Made by a program: the position numbers and the translations under genes | From: Nymphaea colorata | Taxonomy: Eukaryota; Streptophyta; Magnoliopsida; Nymphaeales; Nymphaeaceae | NCBI RefSeq assembly: GCF_008831285.2 | Contig: NC_045138.2 | Coordinates: forward strand, 2,644,143 to 2,708,142 | Direction: 5' to 3' | DNA length: 64,000 bases | The notes under the pieces: generated by a model | The model's input: only the letters and a program-made list of their open reading frames with translations | What the model was told of the DNA's origin: nothing | Databases searched by the model: none | Shown here: in pieces, positions 1 through 11,795 of the stretch | How positions within the stretch are numbered: position 1 is the stretch's first letter | How the letters are laid out: each line of letters begins with the position of its first letter

Positions 1-1093
1 AGATTGTATTGATGGTAGTATCAAGAAACCTCACATTAATGATCCAAAATACAATGAATGGAGGTCCACCAACGATACTGTAGCATCTTGGCTCATAAAC
101 TCTTGGCTCATAAACTCTATGGAGCCCAAGATCGCAGCTAGTTTCACCTTCTTAGAAACTGCCGAAGAAGTTTGCCAAGGTGCCAAAGATCTTTACGGTG
201 AGTATACAACCCGTATGTATCAACTAGCGCAAAAGAAGGGCAGCTTGAAAAAGGGCACATCATCCATTAGTGAGTACCTTGGTACTTTTAAAGCAATATG
301 GGATGAAATAGATATTTATGCACCATTGACTACAGATCTTACTAAGGCCAAACGACAACGAGAACAAGATCGTATCTTTGAAATTTTAACCGGACTGCCT
401 AATGATTATGAGCAACTACGTAGTCAAATACTTATGGCTCACGAACTGCCTTCTCTAGCTTCCGTTTTCTCCTTGCTTATGCGTGAAGAGTCCAAGCATA
501 AGGCTATGGGTGCGCTGGCTGATGGTGGTGAAGTGATACAAAATGAAGACAAAATGACCTTTACAACAAGTAATAGTGCCCATGTCGCCAATAGTGAGAG
601 GTCTTTTAAACACAAACGTGAGGACTTTATGTACTCATTGCAAGAGGAATGGTCATTCTCGAGATTCTTGTTGGTTCCTTCACAAAAACCAGACAAAGGG
701 CAGAATTCAGCTTATAGAAGCATAGGTCACAGTCATGACAAAAGGGACAACAACTCCAACCAAGCGACTCAGGCCATCTCCTCATCAGAAAACCAAATCA
801 CGTTGGACAAGCTTGCTGAAATGATAAAAGATCTTCAAGTTCAAAGGACAGCCGACATCTCAATTACATTAGGCAACAAAGGTACAAGCAAAACAGGTAC
901 GACTCTTACTATGGCTAATAACATTGAGGGTAAAGACTTGCGATGGGTAGTTGACTCCGGGGCCACAGATCACATGGCCAATAAATCTTCTTTCTTAAGT
1001 TCATATGTTCATTCTAGAGATATTGGTCATGTTGCCGCTGCCAATGGTGTTCCTATAACTGTGAAAGGGTTAGGCAACATAGATTTTTTTTGA
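1..1093 (+). pseudogene. copia gag and aspartic protease part
   Basis: The first approximately 850 bases read as a copia gag (UBN2-like) segment. It carries an in-frame tandem duplication of five codons at 87-116 (the peptide WLINS occurs twice). No CCHC zinc knuckle is seen in the expected place before the protease. The protease is marked by the active-site motif DSGATDHM around 952-977. The frame ends in a stop after a run of eight T at 1084-1091, the likely site of a slippage-type frameshift into the next segment. The true gag start is upstream of the window. Confidence 0.88.
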
Positions 1094-1112
1094 CAAAAGT
1101 TACACTAGCAAG

Positions 1113-2128
1113 GTGCTTGTTATGCCTACCAATCTTCTATCGGTTGTTAAAATCACTAAGGAGTTAAATTGCAATGTGGTATTTTCTGCTACTAATGTTA
1201 TTTTTCAGGATCGGATGACTCAGAAGACGATTGGTGAAGGGCAATTCATCAATGGACTCTATCAAATAAGAACCATGAATAATGCACTGAACATAAATGA
1301 TGTCAACAATGGAGATGTCTGGCATCAAAGAATGGGACATCCATCTTCTAGAATTTTAGATTATTTATTTCCTAATCTATGCTTGAATTGTAGAGAGTGT
1401 GAAATATGCAAGTTTGCTAGAATGATTAGGCCTAAATTTTCTTTATTTGATTCCATTAGCCTAAAACCATTTGATTTGATACACTCTGATGTTTGGGGCC
1501 CTGCGCTTATTGATTCTATGGATGGATTTCGCTACTATGTGCTGTTCATTGATGATTTTTCTAAGTCTACATGGGTCTATTTATGAAGAATAAGTTCAAA
1601 GTGCTCTCTCACTTGAAAACCTTTTATAAAATGATTGAAGCCCAATATGTATTGAAAATTAAAGGTTTTAGATCTGACAATGGCACTGAGTATAAAAATC
1701 ATGATTTCAAATCCTTTCTTGGTGAACATGGTATTAGACACGAGACATCTTGTGTAGATACACTTCAACAAAATGGCATATCCGAAAGGAAAAACAGACA
1801 TTTACTCGAAGTTGTTAGAAGTTTCCTATTTCAAATGAATGTACCAAAAAATTGTTGAAAATATGCCATTTCGACTGCATGCTATGTTATTAATAGGACT
1901 CCAAGCGAATCTTTGAACTACCTCAGTCCTATCAAGCGTCTCACAGGAACTCAACCTAAGCTTGATCATCTTAGGTTGTTTGGATGTGTTCCTTACATGT
2001 GGCAACACCCATCAAAAAGAGACAAGTTGAGTCCACCGTCTATTAAATACATTTTTGTGGGTTATGATTCGCAAAGCAAAGGGTACGTATGCTACAAGCC
2101 TGCCTTTAGAAAAAAAATCATTTCTTGA
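1113..2128 (+). pseudogene. copia pre-integrase and integrase core, broken
   Basis: The GAG-pre-integrase region has the HHCC zinc-binding pattern (WHQRMGHPS, then CRECEICK). The integrase core follows: HSDVWGP, then DNGTEY, then the ISERKN block that holds the catalytic glutamate. All three acidic positions can be seen but lie in different frames. There is a frame change near 1571-1586, a TGA near 1856 and another near 2126. The C-terminal part (LRLFGC, VGYDSQSKGYVCY) is the usual copia integrase tail. Confidence 0.92.
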
Positions 2129-2131
2129 GAT

Positions 2132-3911
2132 GTGCATTTCAATGAATCTCTCTCTTACTTTAACGTCAATCATGATAGCCAAAATGAGGGGGAGTCTATT
2201 AGTTCTACTTTGCATGACTATGATGACTTGTTTATAACTGTGGCTGATGTACAGGGAACTAATAATAAGACTCATGTCGAGAATGAGAGCCCCACAAATG
2301 ATCATGAACTTGCAACAACTACTGAAGATGTAGAGAACAATCCGTCACTTCTCAGAAGATCAGAAAGGATTAGGCGAGCTCATTCACGTCTAGTTGATTA
2401 TGAAACCTATCCAATTAGCAAGTATGTGTCATACAATCAAATTTCCGACTATCATGCCAAGTTTATTAAAAATCTTGATAGCATTCAGGAGCCCAACTCA
2501 TTTCAAGAGGCTCAAGATGATCCTAATTGGAGAAAAACTATGAACGAAGAGCTAGAAGCCCTAAGGCGAAACAAAACTTGGAAAGTTGTCATTCCTTCAA
2601 AGAGCACAAACATAGTGAGGTGCAAATGACATTATAAAGTAAAATACAAAGTGATGACACCTTGAAAAGATACAAGGCTCGTCTAGTGGCTAAAGAGTTC
2701 ACGCAGACTAAAGGGTTGGATTATGAAGAAACATTCGTGCCTGTCGCAAAGATGAACACATTGAGAATATTGTTCTCTATTGCTAGCAACTTGAATTGGA
2801 GCTTTCATGAACGAGATGTCAAAAACGCCTTTTTACAAGGGAAACTCAATGAAGAAATTTATATGTTTTTACCTCCCAGTCATCCAGATGAAAGGAAAGG
2901 AAGAGTCTTCAAATTAAATAAAGTTATATATGGCTTGAAACAATCTCCTAGAGCTTGGTACATAAAGTAAGTCAGACATTGGAAAAAACATGATATCACA
3001 AATGTCACACAGACAATAGTTTGTTTGTCAAAAAGCATGGAGAGAACATCACCGTGGTATTAATTTACATGGACGACATAGTGGTTGCTGGAAACGACGC
3101 TAAGGGTATTCAAATTCTGAAAGACTATTTGAAGAAAACCTTCGACATAATGGATTTGGGAAAACTCAAATACTTTCTTCGCATTGAAGTTGTTCAATCT
3201 CATAAATGTATCTTACTATGTCAAAGAAAGTATGCATTAGATATCTTAAAGGAGACTGGAAAATTAGATGTTCGACCGGCAGACACTCCTATTGAGTCAA
3301 ACCTCAAAATTGGACCATGTGAATATGAATCAAAAGTTGAAAAAGAAAGGTTCCAACGGCTAGTGGGTAAGCTGATATATCTATCTGCCACTCAACCTGA
3401 CATTTCTTATGCGGTGAATGTTATCAACATGTACATGCAGAGTCCAAGAGAGTCTCACATGAAAGCAGTTGATCACATCCTCAGATACGTGAAGGGTACT
3501 CCAGGGTAGGGACTCTGGTACAAAAGAAACAAAAACATTGACATTTTTTGTTTCACTGATGTTGATTGGACAAGTGACACTAGTGACAGAAGATCTACTA
3601 CTGGATATTGTGTGTTTGTTGGAAGAAATTTAGTAGCATGGAAAAGCAAGAAACAAAGAGTAGTGACTAAATCTAGTGCAACAGCAGAGTACCGTGCAAT
3701 GGCATCGGGTGCTAGTGAACTCACATGGACTAAGAACCTAGTTGAAGAATTAGGTTTTAGTATTACCAAGCCTATGGACATGTTTTGTGACAACAAGACT
3801 GCAATACATATATCTACAAACCCTGTATTTCATGAGAAAACGGAACATATTGAGATCGATTGTCATTACATTAGAGATAAAGTCATATCTCGAGAAATTA
3901 GAACTCCTTAG
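2132..3911 (+). pseudogene. copia reverse transcriptase and RNase H, broken
   Basis: RT begins at the KRYKARLVAKEFTQ block near 2664 and continues with DVKNAFLQG and IYGLKQSPRAWY. The catalytic YMDD box lies near 3068, followed by VVAGND. RNase H carries DVDWTSD, TTGYCVF, TAEYRAM and CDNKTAI. Interruptions include stops near 2627 and 2968, a deletion before 2665, and a TAG at 3507-3509 just before the RNase H domain. Residues of both catalytic domains remain, but no continuous protein can be made. Confidence 0.93.
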
Positions 3912-3954
3912 AGATAATTGGTCTCAATTCAGCAAAGAAAGTAGACAATGGTCA

Positions 3955-4165
3955 TAAACCAACTTATCACTTATTTATGAAAGTGCTCACGCTCTCCTCC
4001 CTTCCTGATTGTATTGACAAGATTATTATCAACAAATAAAAAACGTTGGTTTCTCTTGCTCGTGGATGTAACTCCAAAGCCAAATCACGTAAAACTGGTG
4101 CAGCCTCTTTTCTCTCTATCATCCTCTTCTTGAAATCTCAGTCTATCAAAGCGGAAAGAATAGTT
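3955..4165 (+). mobile_element. probable degenerate 3' LTR remnant of the copia element
   Basis: After the RNase H stop comes an AT-rich stretch and then a segment around 4046-4165 (TTTCTCTTGCTCGTGGATGT, then AATCACGTAAA) that resembles the R/U5 part of many plant copia LTRs. No second LTR lies in the window for comparison, and the LTR ends cannot be placed. The call rests on position and on resemblance to known LTR text. Confidence 0.45.
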
Positions 4166-6294
4166 CAAGCAAGCGAGCTCCCCCTGACCAACAGTAGGGG
4201 AGCCAGCGTGGGGCAAGCATGGGCGCCTGCCCATGCCAGCTCAAGGAAGCTCCACAGTGAAATGGAATCTTAGTTTGCCTCACGCCCATGTTGACGCAGT
4301 GTTGCCCACGCCAAAAATGGATCCGGTCCCAATCTGTGCATCTTGCACGCTCTTTCGTTTCGCTGCCGCAGCAGTTCTCCGCAGCTCCAACATCAGGCTA
4401 TCAGCAAGTTTGCTTGGATCTTCTCCCCTGTGCAGCCGCACGACAGAGCTCTGGCAGCAGCAGGTCTGCTGACTCTGCTCCTCCCTTCTGCCTTCCCCCC
4501 TCCACCGCAGGTTGGCTCTTTTGCTTCTCAGTTCTACCCTCCACATCTTTCAGCCCTGCAGTGATTTTGGGCATTTAATGTCTATTTGTTTGATTTATTT
4601 TCTATTTTGTCTACATCTCGTTAGCCCTAAATCTCCTAATTCCCCTCAACTGAAATGTGCTCTCTATCTCTCTGAGGCGGATGATGCCAGAAGCAGAGTT
4701 TCTCTACTTGACTTGTTCTCTCTTGTTTGTGTGCTATTTAAATTCCATATTATTGGCGTTTTTTGTTTGTTGTTGCTTTCATTTTTGTTTTCTAAAATGA
4801 GATTGAAGTTGAACGCTACATGGTTTTTGTTGTTTTAGTTTTTGTTTTTACTTCTGTTCGTGTGGAGACCAAGGGATGAGCTTTAGCCTTACATGGTTTT
4901 TGTTGTTTTAGTTTTTGTTTTTACTTCTGTTCGTGTGGAGACCAAGGGATGAGCTTTAGCCTTTAGTCAAGCTGAGACCTTACACTTGATAAAGCAAGTG
5001 CAGCAGTTCGTCAGCAATATTAAAGCTGTAGAAGAAAATGCTTAATGAAGATTTCTTTTACTAATGAAGGATTACAAAGTTGGTTTGAAATAGCCTTCAA
5101 GATGATCAGGCAAAGAGACAAACGTTGGATGTATACCAGTGTGGGCAGAACGGGGAAGCTCAAATTTGTCCCTCTCATAATAGGCTTATCCTGAACATGA
5201 ATCAAGCTTTAATTTTTTACAGCTCAAGCTTGGCATTACCGAGCATTATTGAAGAAGAAAGAAAAAATGATTTGATGAAGAAAATTTGATCCAATGTAAC
5301 AGAAAGGTTGTCTATAATAGGCTTAGTCTTGATTCCTTGCAACAGAAAATTTGTATATGATTTGATGAAGAAGAAAGAGATGTGAAAGTTACTTTCATAT
5401 ACTAGAGTGCTGAAATTAGATCCAATGTACTAGTTACCATGAAATTTAGTAGTTAAAAAAATGAAATTTTAAGTTTAAAGTAATAGAAAAGTTAGTTTTT
5501 TTTTGGAGGAAAGCTCTCAAGTCGTTGAAAATGCTTATCAACTTTTATGTATTTTAAAATAACATATATTTTAGTTGGAGAATTTTTTCACTGAATTAGT
5601 GCCCCATAACAAAAAATTTCTGGCTCCGCCAGTGCTGCTGATCCTTGAAGCAATTTTGCTTCTCAGCAGGAAGTTCGCTTTCCCAATATTGGGAAACTCA
5701 CTTCCTCTTCTACCGGAAGCGAGCTTCCTTTGTCGAGGAGGCGCTTCTTGCCGAGCTTCTGAAGCGCGTCGAATTTTGATTCCGAAGTGCGCTTCCAGTG
5801 ACACTCACGAGTGAGCTTGATTGCACTTTATTCACGATAGGGGTTAGACAGACTAGCAACATAAGTCCTTATTTTTTGTGGAACAGTGGATGGGCGTTAG
5901 TGCTCGGAGTCTTGGATCACAGGCACGAGTAAATGAAAAGATTGCGGGAAGCAATAATTGAACTATAATATTAGCGTAGATGATGGTCTAGGGAAAGCGG
6001 TGTGAAGCGAGAAGCAAACCTAATTGGAGAAGCGAATAATAGAAAACGGAAGCAGGTATCCTGGTAAATAATGCTTGGAGCCATTGAAAGGTTTTCTGTC
6101 AAATCAGGATTACCTGTCTATTTTGAACTTTTTTCGTTCCTTTCCTAGAAATTCTGCAATAGGATGTCAAATCTCAGCATTAGTGGGAAAGGATTTAGCT
6201 GTGACTTGTAAGTGCACTCCGTGTAATTTGCATGCTTGATTTATGGTCTCCTCTGATTTTTCTCCCAAATCTAAGAGAATCCTTTCTCCGACAG
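4166..6294. other. intergenic, no recognised gene; repeats
   Basis: This stretch separates the copia remnant from the lyase exons. The part at 4180-4560 is relatively GC-rich with overlapping low-complexity open frames in several phases, none resembling a protein. It contains a 73-bp tandem duplication and, at 5640-6060, many GAAGC/GCTTC words in both orientations, like the subterminal repeats of a DNA transposon. I looked here for the missing 5' exons of the rhamnogalacturonate lyase and found none. Confidence 0.6.
4817..4962 (+). repeat. 73-bp tandem duplication
   Basis: A unit starting TACATGGTTTTTGTTG and ending near GAGCTTTAGCC is present twice, head to tail, with a period of 73 bases and almost no differences. 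The near identity suggests a recent local duplication. Confidence 0.9.
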
Positions 6295-8329
6295 ATGTTC
6301 CTTAGTACTCACTATGCTGGGGATGATCTCGTCCCCAAGTTTCGAGATGGTGAACCTTGGAAGAAAGTTTTCGGGCCCGTGTTTATCTATCTTAATTCCG
6401 GGATGGTTGGATCAGATTCACTTCTTTGGCAGGACGCGAAGTCTCAGGTTTTATCTGACGTTCATCTTCATATGATTATAGATGCAATTTGCTGGTTACA
6501 CTTAGCAAATTTCAATTCAAAACAACTGTGAGAATTATGAAACAAAGCACCTGTTTGATGTTTACAAAGTTTACAATATTCATTTTTCTTCTGTTTCATC
6601 TGTTCCAGATGATGCTTGAAGTACAAAGTTGGCCTTATGACTTTCCAGCCTCGGCGGACTTCCCAACTTCTGATGAGCGAGGGTCTCTTAGTGGGAGACT
6701 AATGGTTAAAGACAGGCATGTTCTGTACATTTATTATCCCAGCGACACAAAATGCTTCTTCATGATACTACCTGGTTGGGTGGTTCCGGGCCAGCTATGA
6801 TCAACCTTGTCATGTTATTAAGAGCTATTGGAATCTTTGATTCTTCGATGTTTTTGTTATTGTTTTACCTTAGGTCGGCATCGTGTTCATTTCCTCACTG
6901 TGCCTTCTGATTATCATATTCAGGTATGTTTCTCTGGAAGCATTGTCTGCAGACACTGCTTATGTGGGTTTAGCTCCACCTGGAGAAGTTGGGTCCTGGC
7001 AAAGGGAATGCAAGGTGATCCAGGCATCTGTGCTAGTGCATTTTTGTGCAGTCTGAAAACAATTACGTGGAGATTTTCTTGCATTCTCCTAAATGGCAAT
7101 GCTTTATCTCTATGCCGTCACAACAGTTTGCCGCAGCAGCAGTTGGTTCATGGATGTGTTTATTCATTTTTTTTTTACTTTGTCCTTTACAGGGATATCA
7201 ATTTTGGACTAAAGCTGATTCTGATGGTTTCTTCACCATCAGTCATGTTCGACGTGGAAGCTATAATCTTTATGCATGGGTTCCTGGATTCATTGGAGAT
7301 TATAAATATGATTTAATTGTTAACATTTCTTCAGGTTGACTTTTTGCTCCTAGTTCACAATGCTTCACATGCTCCATTTAAATGGGAACAACAAAATATA
7401 AAATTTTAGGAGGTTATTCTGTACTCAAATTTTGACACCTTGAAAATATCTTTGCTCTGAAATGGTTTTGTCAGCAGTTTTCCAATGTATGATGATAAAA
7501 ATGATGATGGCCTCAGAATTTTGCTAATACTTGTAGCACTCAAAGAAAAAAGAATGGCACTAAACTTGCACTTGATCTCCATGCTATTACTAAATTTTCA
7601 AGTTTTCAGGCTGCTGAATCTTGTATTTATGCACTTCTTTTTTAATGTAAATGAACTGAATTACTGCATGACCTGCTGCGTTTAATGCTTTTAGCTCACG
7701 ATTAACGACACATTCAAGGTTATAGTCGATAATTCCTATAATTGGTTCTATTATGGATCCAATTATTGTTGCAAAAAACATGCAGGGGGTCGTATTGATT
7801 TGGGTAATCTGGTATACGAGCCTCCAAGAAATGGTCCTACCCTGTGGGAGATAGGGATTCCTGACCGCTCTGCTGCAGAGTTCTATGTTCCTGATCCCAA
7901 CCCAAATTATGTCAACAAACTCTATGTTAACCATCCTGACAGGTAAGTCCATATTCTTCACTGTAATTCATTCTTTGATTCCATATCCAAGTCTTGTCCA
8001 GTATATAACTTCAACACGTGGAACCTTGATTGATATAACATGGTTATGCAACGGATGCCTCCATCGATCAAATGCCACCAGAATTCTTGCTCAAGCATCA
8101 GCGATGTTACAAAGATAGCTTGTTTATCTAGTCAAGTCGAAGTGTATCTGAAATATTGCTTTATAATCTTTCTTCTGCTTTTTGTTTGCTTTATATGGTC
8201 CATCTAATTGACAAGTAGTCACCAATGAATCGGTATGTCAATGGGCAGAGGTTTACTTCCATTCAACGCCTTTCTGTTCATGCCCACAGTCACGAGGATA
8301 GGGTTATTCTTGCCATGCATGTAGAATGG

Positions 8330-8376
<47 letters not shown>

Positions 8377-10210
8377 TTTCCTGCTTCGGATGCAGTGAGA
8401 TGGAAATTTTAGTGATTAAATTTACTTTCAACAAGGAACTGTTTGGGAAGGATTTATCAGAATTCCAATTAGTTGGAAGTTTTATGCTAGAATTAACATT
8501 ATAGCTTGATAACTCACTTACACTAGCAGGTTCAGGCAATATGGATTGTGGGAGAGGTATGCAGACTTATTCCCTGCTGAGGATCTTGTCTACAAAATCG
8601 GTGCCAGTGACGATACTCGAGACTGGTTTTTTGCGCAAGTTACCAGGTGGGGATAATTTAGTTGGTCTTCCATACTCCAGATATGTGTGTACGTCATTCC
8701 ATGTTCTAACTAAAAAATTTTGGAGATTCCTTTCGGTTTTTAAGGATAAATTGGTCTCTTAGCTCTACGTTCTTTTCTAGACAATAACCTTTTCTTTAAT
8801 CCTTCATCTTTAGAATGTTGCACCTTTCAGTTTTAGAGAAGCATGCTTACCATTTCCCATCTGCTTAGATGGGTCCTAACGTGATACAGTTGCTAACTTT
8901 ACCACTGATACAATTACAAATACAATTCTTGTGCTTTTATCGGCAAGGTTTCTTTTGGTATCCTTCGGATTTTTTTTTCTTAAAGGAAAAAAACGATGAA
9001 CTCAAAAAAGCAATAATATATAAAATAGATAAAATTTGGAGTTCTATACTAACTTCCTTATAAATTTGTTGATAAAGATTCGAAATAGCTTCTAAAATAA
9101 ACAAAATTGGTACTGTAAACTAAAATAAGAAAGGTATTTTATAAACGGGGAAAATATCATTATATTGTCACGAAATATACATTTTGGCGACATTTGAAAA
9201 AAAATACTCATGCTGTTTTGACAATAAAAACACGATATTTCCAAGATATTGCCCATACTTGTTGTATATATATATATAATATATGTTTGCAAAGAGCGTG
9301 TGTGTGTGGATACTTTTTCTATGCGTCTGAGGCTCTGAGCATGTGCGGGAGAGTGTCTGGGAAATTAAATTGGTTCCCTGCAGTTAGCAGAAAGGTTTTT
9401 TCAGGACAATCTGGTCGCTTTGTGGCACTAAAAGAATGTCCTCTTATGTGCAAGGAACACTATGAGATCCATAAATTTGCCAAATCCATGAACCCCTTAT
9501 GGTGTCCACGTGACATAGGCTGCAGTAAGAAGGCAGGGTGAGCAGGGATGGCTCTTAATTTCAGGGATTACTTTAGAGTGGCTTTGCAAAAGAGAAGACC
9601 AAGTTGTAAGATATTTACCTAGACATGATTTTATATCTGGGACCATTTTGCCAAAAGAGCACTGCGCTTATCATTACAATGCAAGGAAGTCCTCTGTTCT
9701 ACAATGTAAAGAACTAGTGAATTTTTTTATATGTAATTGCCATTTCAACATCATGCAGGCGCAAAAATAGCACATACCAGCCAACAACATGGCAGATAAA
9801 ATTCAAACTTGATGCGGCAAGGCAAAATGGGACTTACAAGCTCCGGATTGCTCTTGCATCTGCCACAGATTCTGACCTGCAGGCATACTTCCTGGCTCAT
9901 GCACTTCAATTTCGTCAGTATCTTAAATGGATTGCTCTACTGACCTAGTTTTGCATTGGCAAAGGTTCGCTTCAATGATCCAAACGCAAACCCGCCTCAT
10001 TTTTCAACTGGTAGGATTGGTACGGACAATACAATCGCCAGGCATGGGATTCATGGGCTATATTGGCTGTTCAACATTGACATTATCAATGCTTGGCTTC
10101 TGGAAGGTGAGAATACCATCTTCCTCACCCAGGCTATAAGTTCATGGCCTTTCCAAGGAATCCTTTATGATTATATTCGTCTGGAAGGGCCATCAGAAAT
10201 TTCCTTCTAA
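6295..10210 (+). CDS. rhamnogalacturonate lyase (PL4), N-terminally truncated gene
   Basis: Secreted PL4 enzymes cleave the rhamnogalacturonan-I backbone of pectin by beta-elimination. Eight exons join in frame: 6295-6447, 6609-6715, 6924-7014, 7193-7334, 7786-7942, 8530-8646, 9759-9882, 9965-10210 (378 codons plus stop). The product contains the end of the catalytic domain (HYAGDDL, KVFGPVFIYLNS), the fibronectin-III-like domain (YVGLAPPGEVGSWQRECKG, NLYAWVPGFIGDYKYD) and the C-terminal CBM-like domain (LWEIGIPDRSAAEFY, FRQYGLWERY, IARHGIHGLYW). Full plant enzymes have roughly 640 residues, so about 270-300 N-terminal residues, including the signal peptide and catalytic core, are absent. The two introns after 6715 and 9882 have GC donors. 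All downstream splice junctions keep frame and no internal stop is seen, so the truncation is recent or the fragment is transcribed. The ATG at 6295 may simply be the codon after an acceptor. Very likely a gene fragment rather than an active lyase. Confidence 0.88.
8331..8372. repeat. (GA)n microsatellite in a lyase intron
   Basis: About 21 uninterrupted GA dinucleotides lie inside the intron between the fifth and sixth lyase exons. Likely length-polymorphic. Confidence 0.97.
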
Positions 10211-11795
10211 TTTAGAACTTCAAACTGTGACTGGAAATTTGGAACTTCTATTATTCTTATAGTAATTATAATGGACTATGTCTTAGTGGGATCTTCCTTT
10301 CCTTTTCTACTTGTATGCGAGAGAGGAGAGTCACATTCCTAAGAGTACCATTCTTAGAAAGATTTTCAGAGGTATTCCTCATCCTTTTTTGCTTAGTTGC
10401 ACCGTCTTCATTTTTTATTTTTTTTGGCTATGTTGTGTGGTGTGAGCTGCCCAGGAGCAAGTTGGTGTCATTCATAAATTTAAAGAACAGAGGAAATGAG
10501 CTAAGGAGAGATATAAGGGGTTCTATAACAAACTTCATTTCTGAATGAGCTTCTGGGTATTGATCTGAAAATATGCACATATGTCATAGATTTCGTGACA
10601 AACTGATAACCACATAGATTTCATGCCTTCTAAGACCTGCTTACTAGCCCTTACCACCATTCAAGTGAAGTTTCTTATGGATGGGAATCATGCAATGTCA
10701 TTGACTTATTCCCCTCAGCATTACCGAAATTGAAATGATCTTTGATCCTCCTGCAACATGCACCTAACTCTAATATAATCTTTTTCATTTTTCGTTTTTG
10801 GGTCATCAATATACGCTGATCACCCACTGTCTAATACTTCTGATCTATATATGAGCCCTAGTGTCATCATTTATATGGAAGGGAACTAGGGAAGGACACG
10901 GGGGTTAGGAGTGTGGCTATGAATAGAGAAGAATCTGCTGTTTACTGCTCTCTTTCATCTTCCGTCAATGCTCCTTCAGTGATCCGTGATTTTGTGGTTC
11001 GTCCATTTTGATATGTGATAAAGACATGTAAGGATGCAATTCACCAGCTTGCATTGAAGATGCAAGCATTTTAAGTGCGGCTGGATTCTATTTCAGGAAA
11101 TGCTAGAACAAAGCTTAAATATCACAGAATGCTATAATTGCTGGTTATACACATGATGGCTGTGCTGAAGCCACTTTACGTTTGTTCAGGGAAATGATAT
11201 GTGCAAATGTATAACCAATTTACATTACATTGGCAAGTATTCTCTCATTTTTTGTACTCATGCTCCAAATCTCCAATGTGACGATGAGCTGCACTGTACC
11301 TGATAAAGAACAGATAGAAGGGCTAGTTGTTTTTTGTGGAAGTCTCTTGTGTACATGAATAGCAAATCCGGAAGGATAAGCAATCACAGAGTTGTGGAAT
11401 GTGCTGTAATGTAAGAAATCTAACAGATGTACCTTCACGGGTAGCAATCTTTACAACGAATGATGCTAGAGAAAATAAAAATATACAGATCGGCACAGTA
11501 AGTTGATAGGTAAAATTTTGATATACTGAACACAGATAAACAACAGTGACACAGATTAAAGTAATTGATAACTGTTAAATTACACACTTTCGGTCTTCAA
11601 TGGTAATAGCTTCTAAAAGTAATCCTATATTAGGGAAGAAAAAAAGGTACAGATTGGTATAGTAAATTGATAGGTAAAAGTAGCCTCATGTATGATATTA
11701 CTAAGCGAAGATAAGCAAATAGCTGTCAAATTACATATTTACAGTGTTCTAGGATGAGAAGGGAGCAACTGTTGTGCTGGCTTCCAATTGGTTTG
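10211..11795. other. region between convergent genes
   Basis: The lyase (+) and the NTF2-like gene (-) converge here, so both 3' UTRs must end within this stretch. Apart from the PPR scrap listed separately, it is AT-rich with no coding signature. Confidence 0.6.
11028..11265 (+). pseudogene. pentatricopeptide repeat (PPR) gene fragment
   Basis: In one frame 11128-11209 reads NAIIAGYTHDG, then LRLFREMICANV, followed by a stop and then PIYITLASILS. This is the pattern of a PLS-class PPR motif (W-N-A-I-I-A-G-Y, then A-L-x-L-F-x-E-M, then P-x-x-I-T-x-x-S-V-L). Upstream, 11033-11065 reads DAIHQLALKMQAF, like the I-H-x-L-A-L-K block of the same family, but in another frame. PPR proteins bind organelle RNA. 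This piece is far too short, with a stop and frame changes, so it is a relic from retro- or segmental duplication. Confidence 0.7.

Larger units (their letters stand above)
1..3911 (+). mobile_element. Ty1/copia LTR retrotransposon, internal region, decayed
   Basis: Gag, protease, integrase, reverse transcriptase and RNase H follow one another in the copia order (integrase before RT), which separates this from Ty3/gypsy elements. The 5' LTR and the start of gag lie before the window. The reading frame is broken many times: a T-run frameshift near 1085, frame change near 1571-1586, stops near 1856, 2126, 2627, 2968 and 3507, and a small deletion near 2655. The copy cannot encode an active polyprotein. 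Domain signatures are still clear, so its age is moderate. Individual domains are listed separately. Confidence 0.95.

Noticed and set aside
4046-4838. Several overlapping open frames after the copia element
   Set aside because: They overlap in different frames, are low complexity and match no family.
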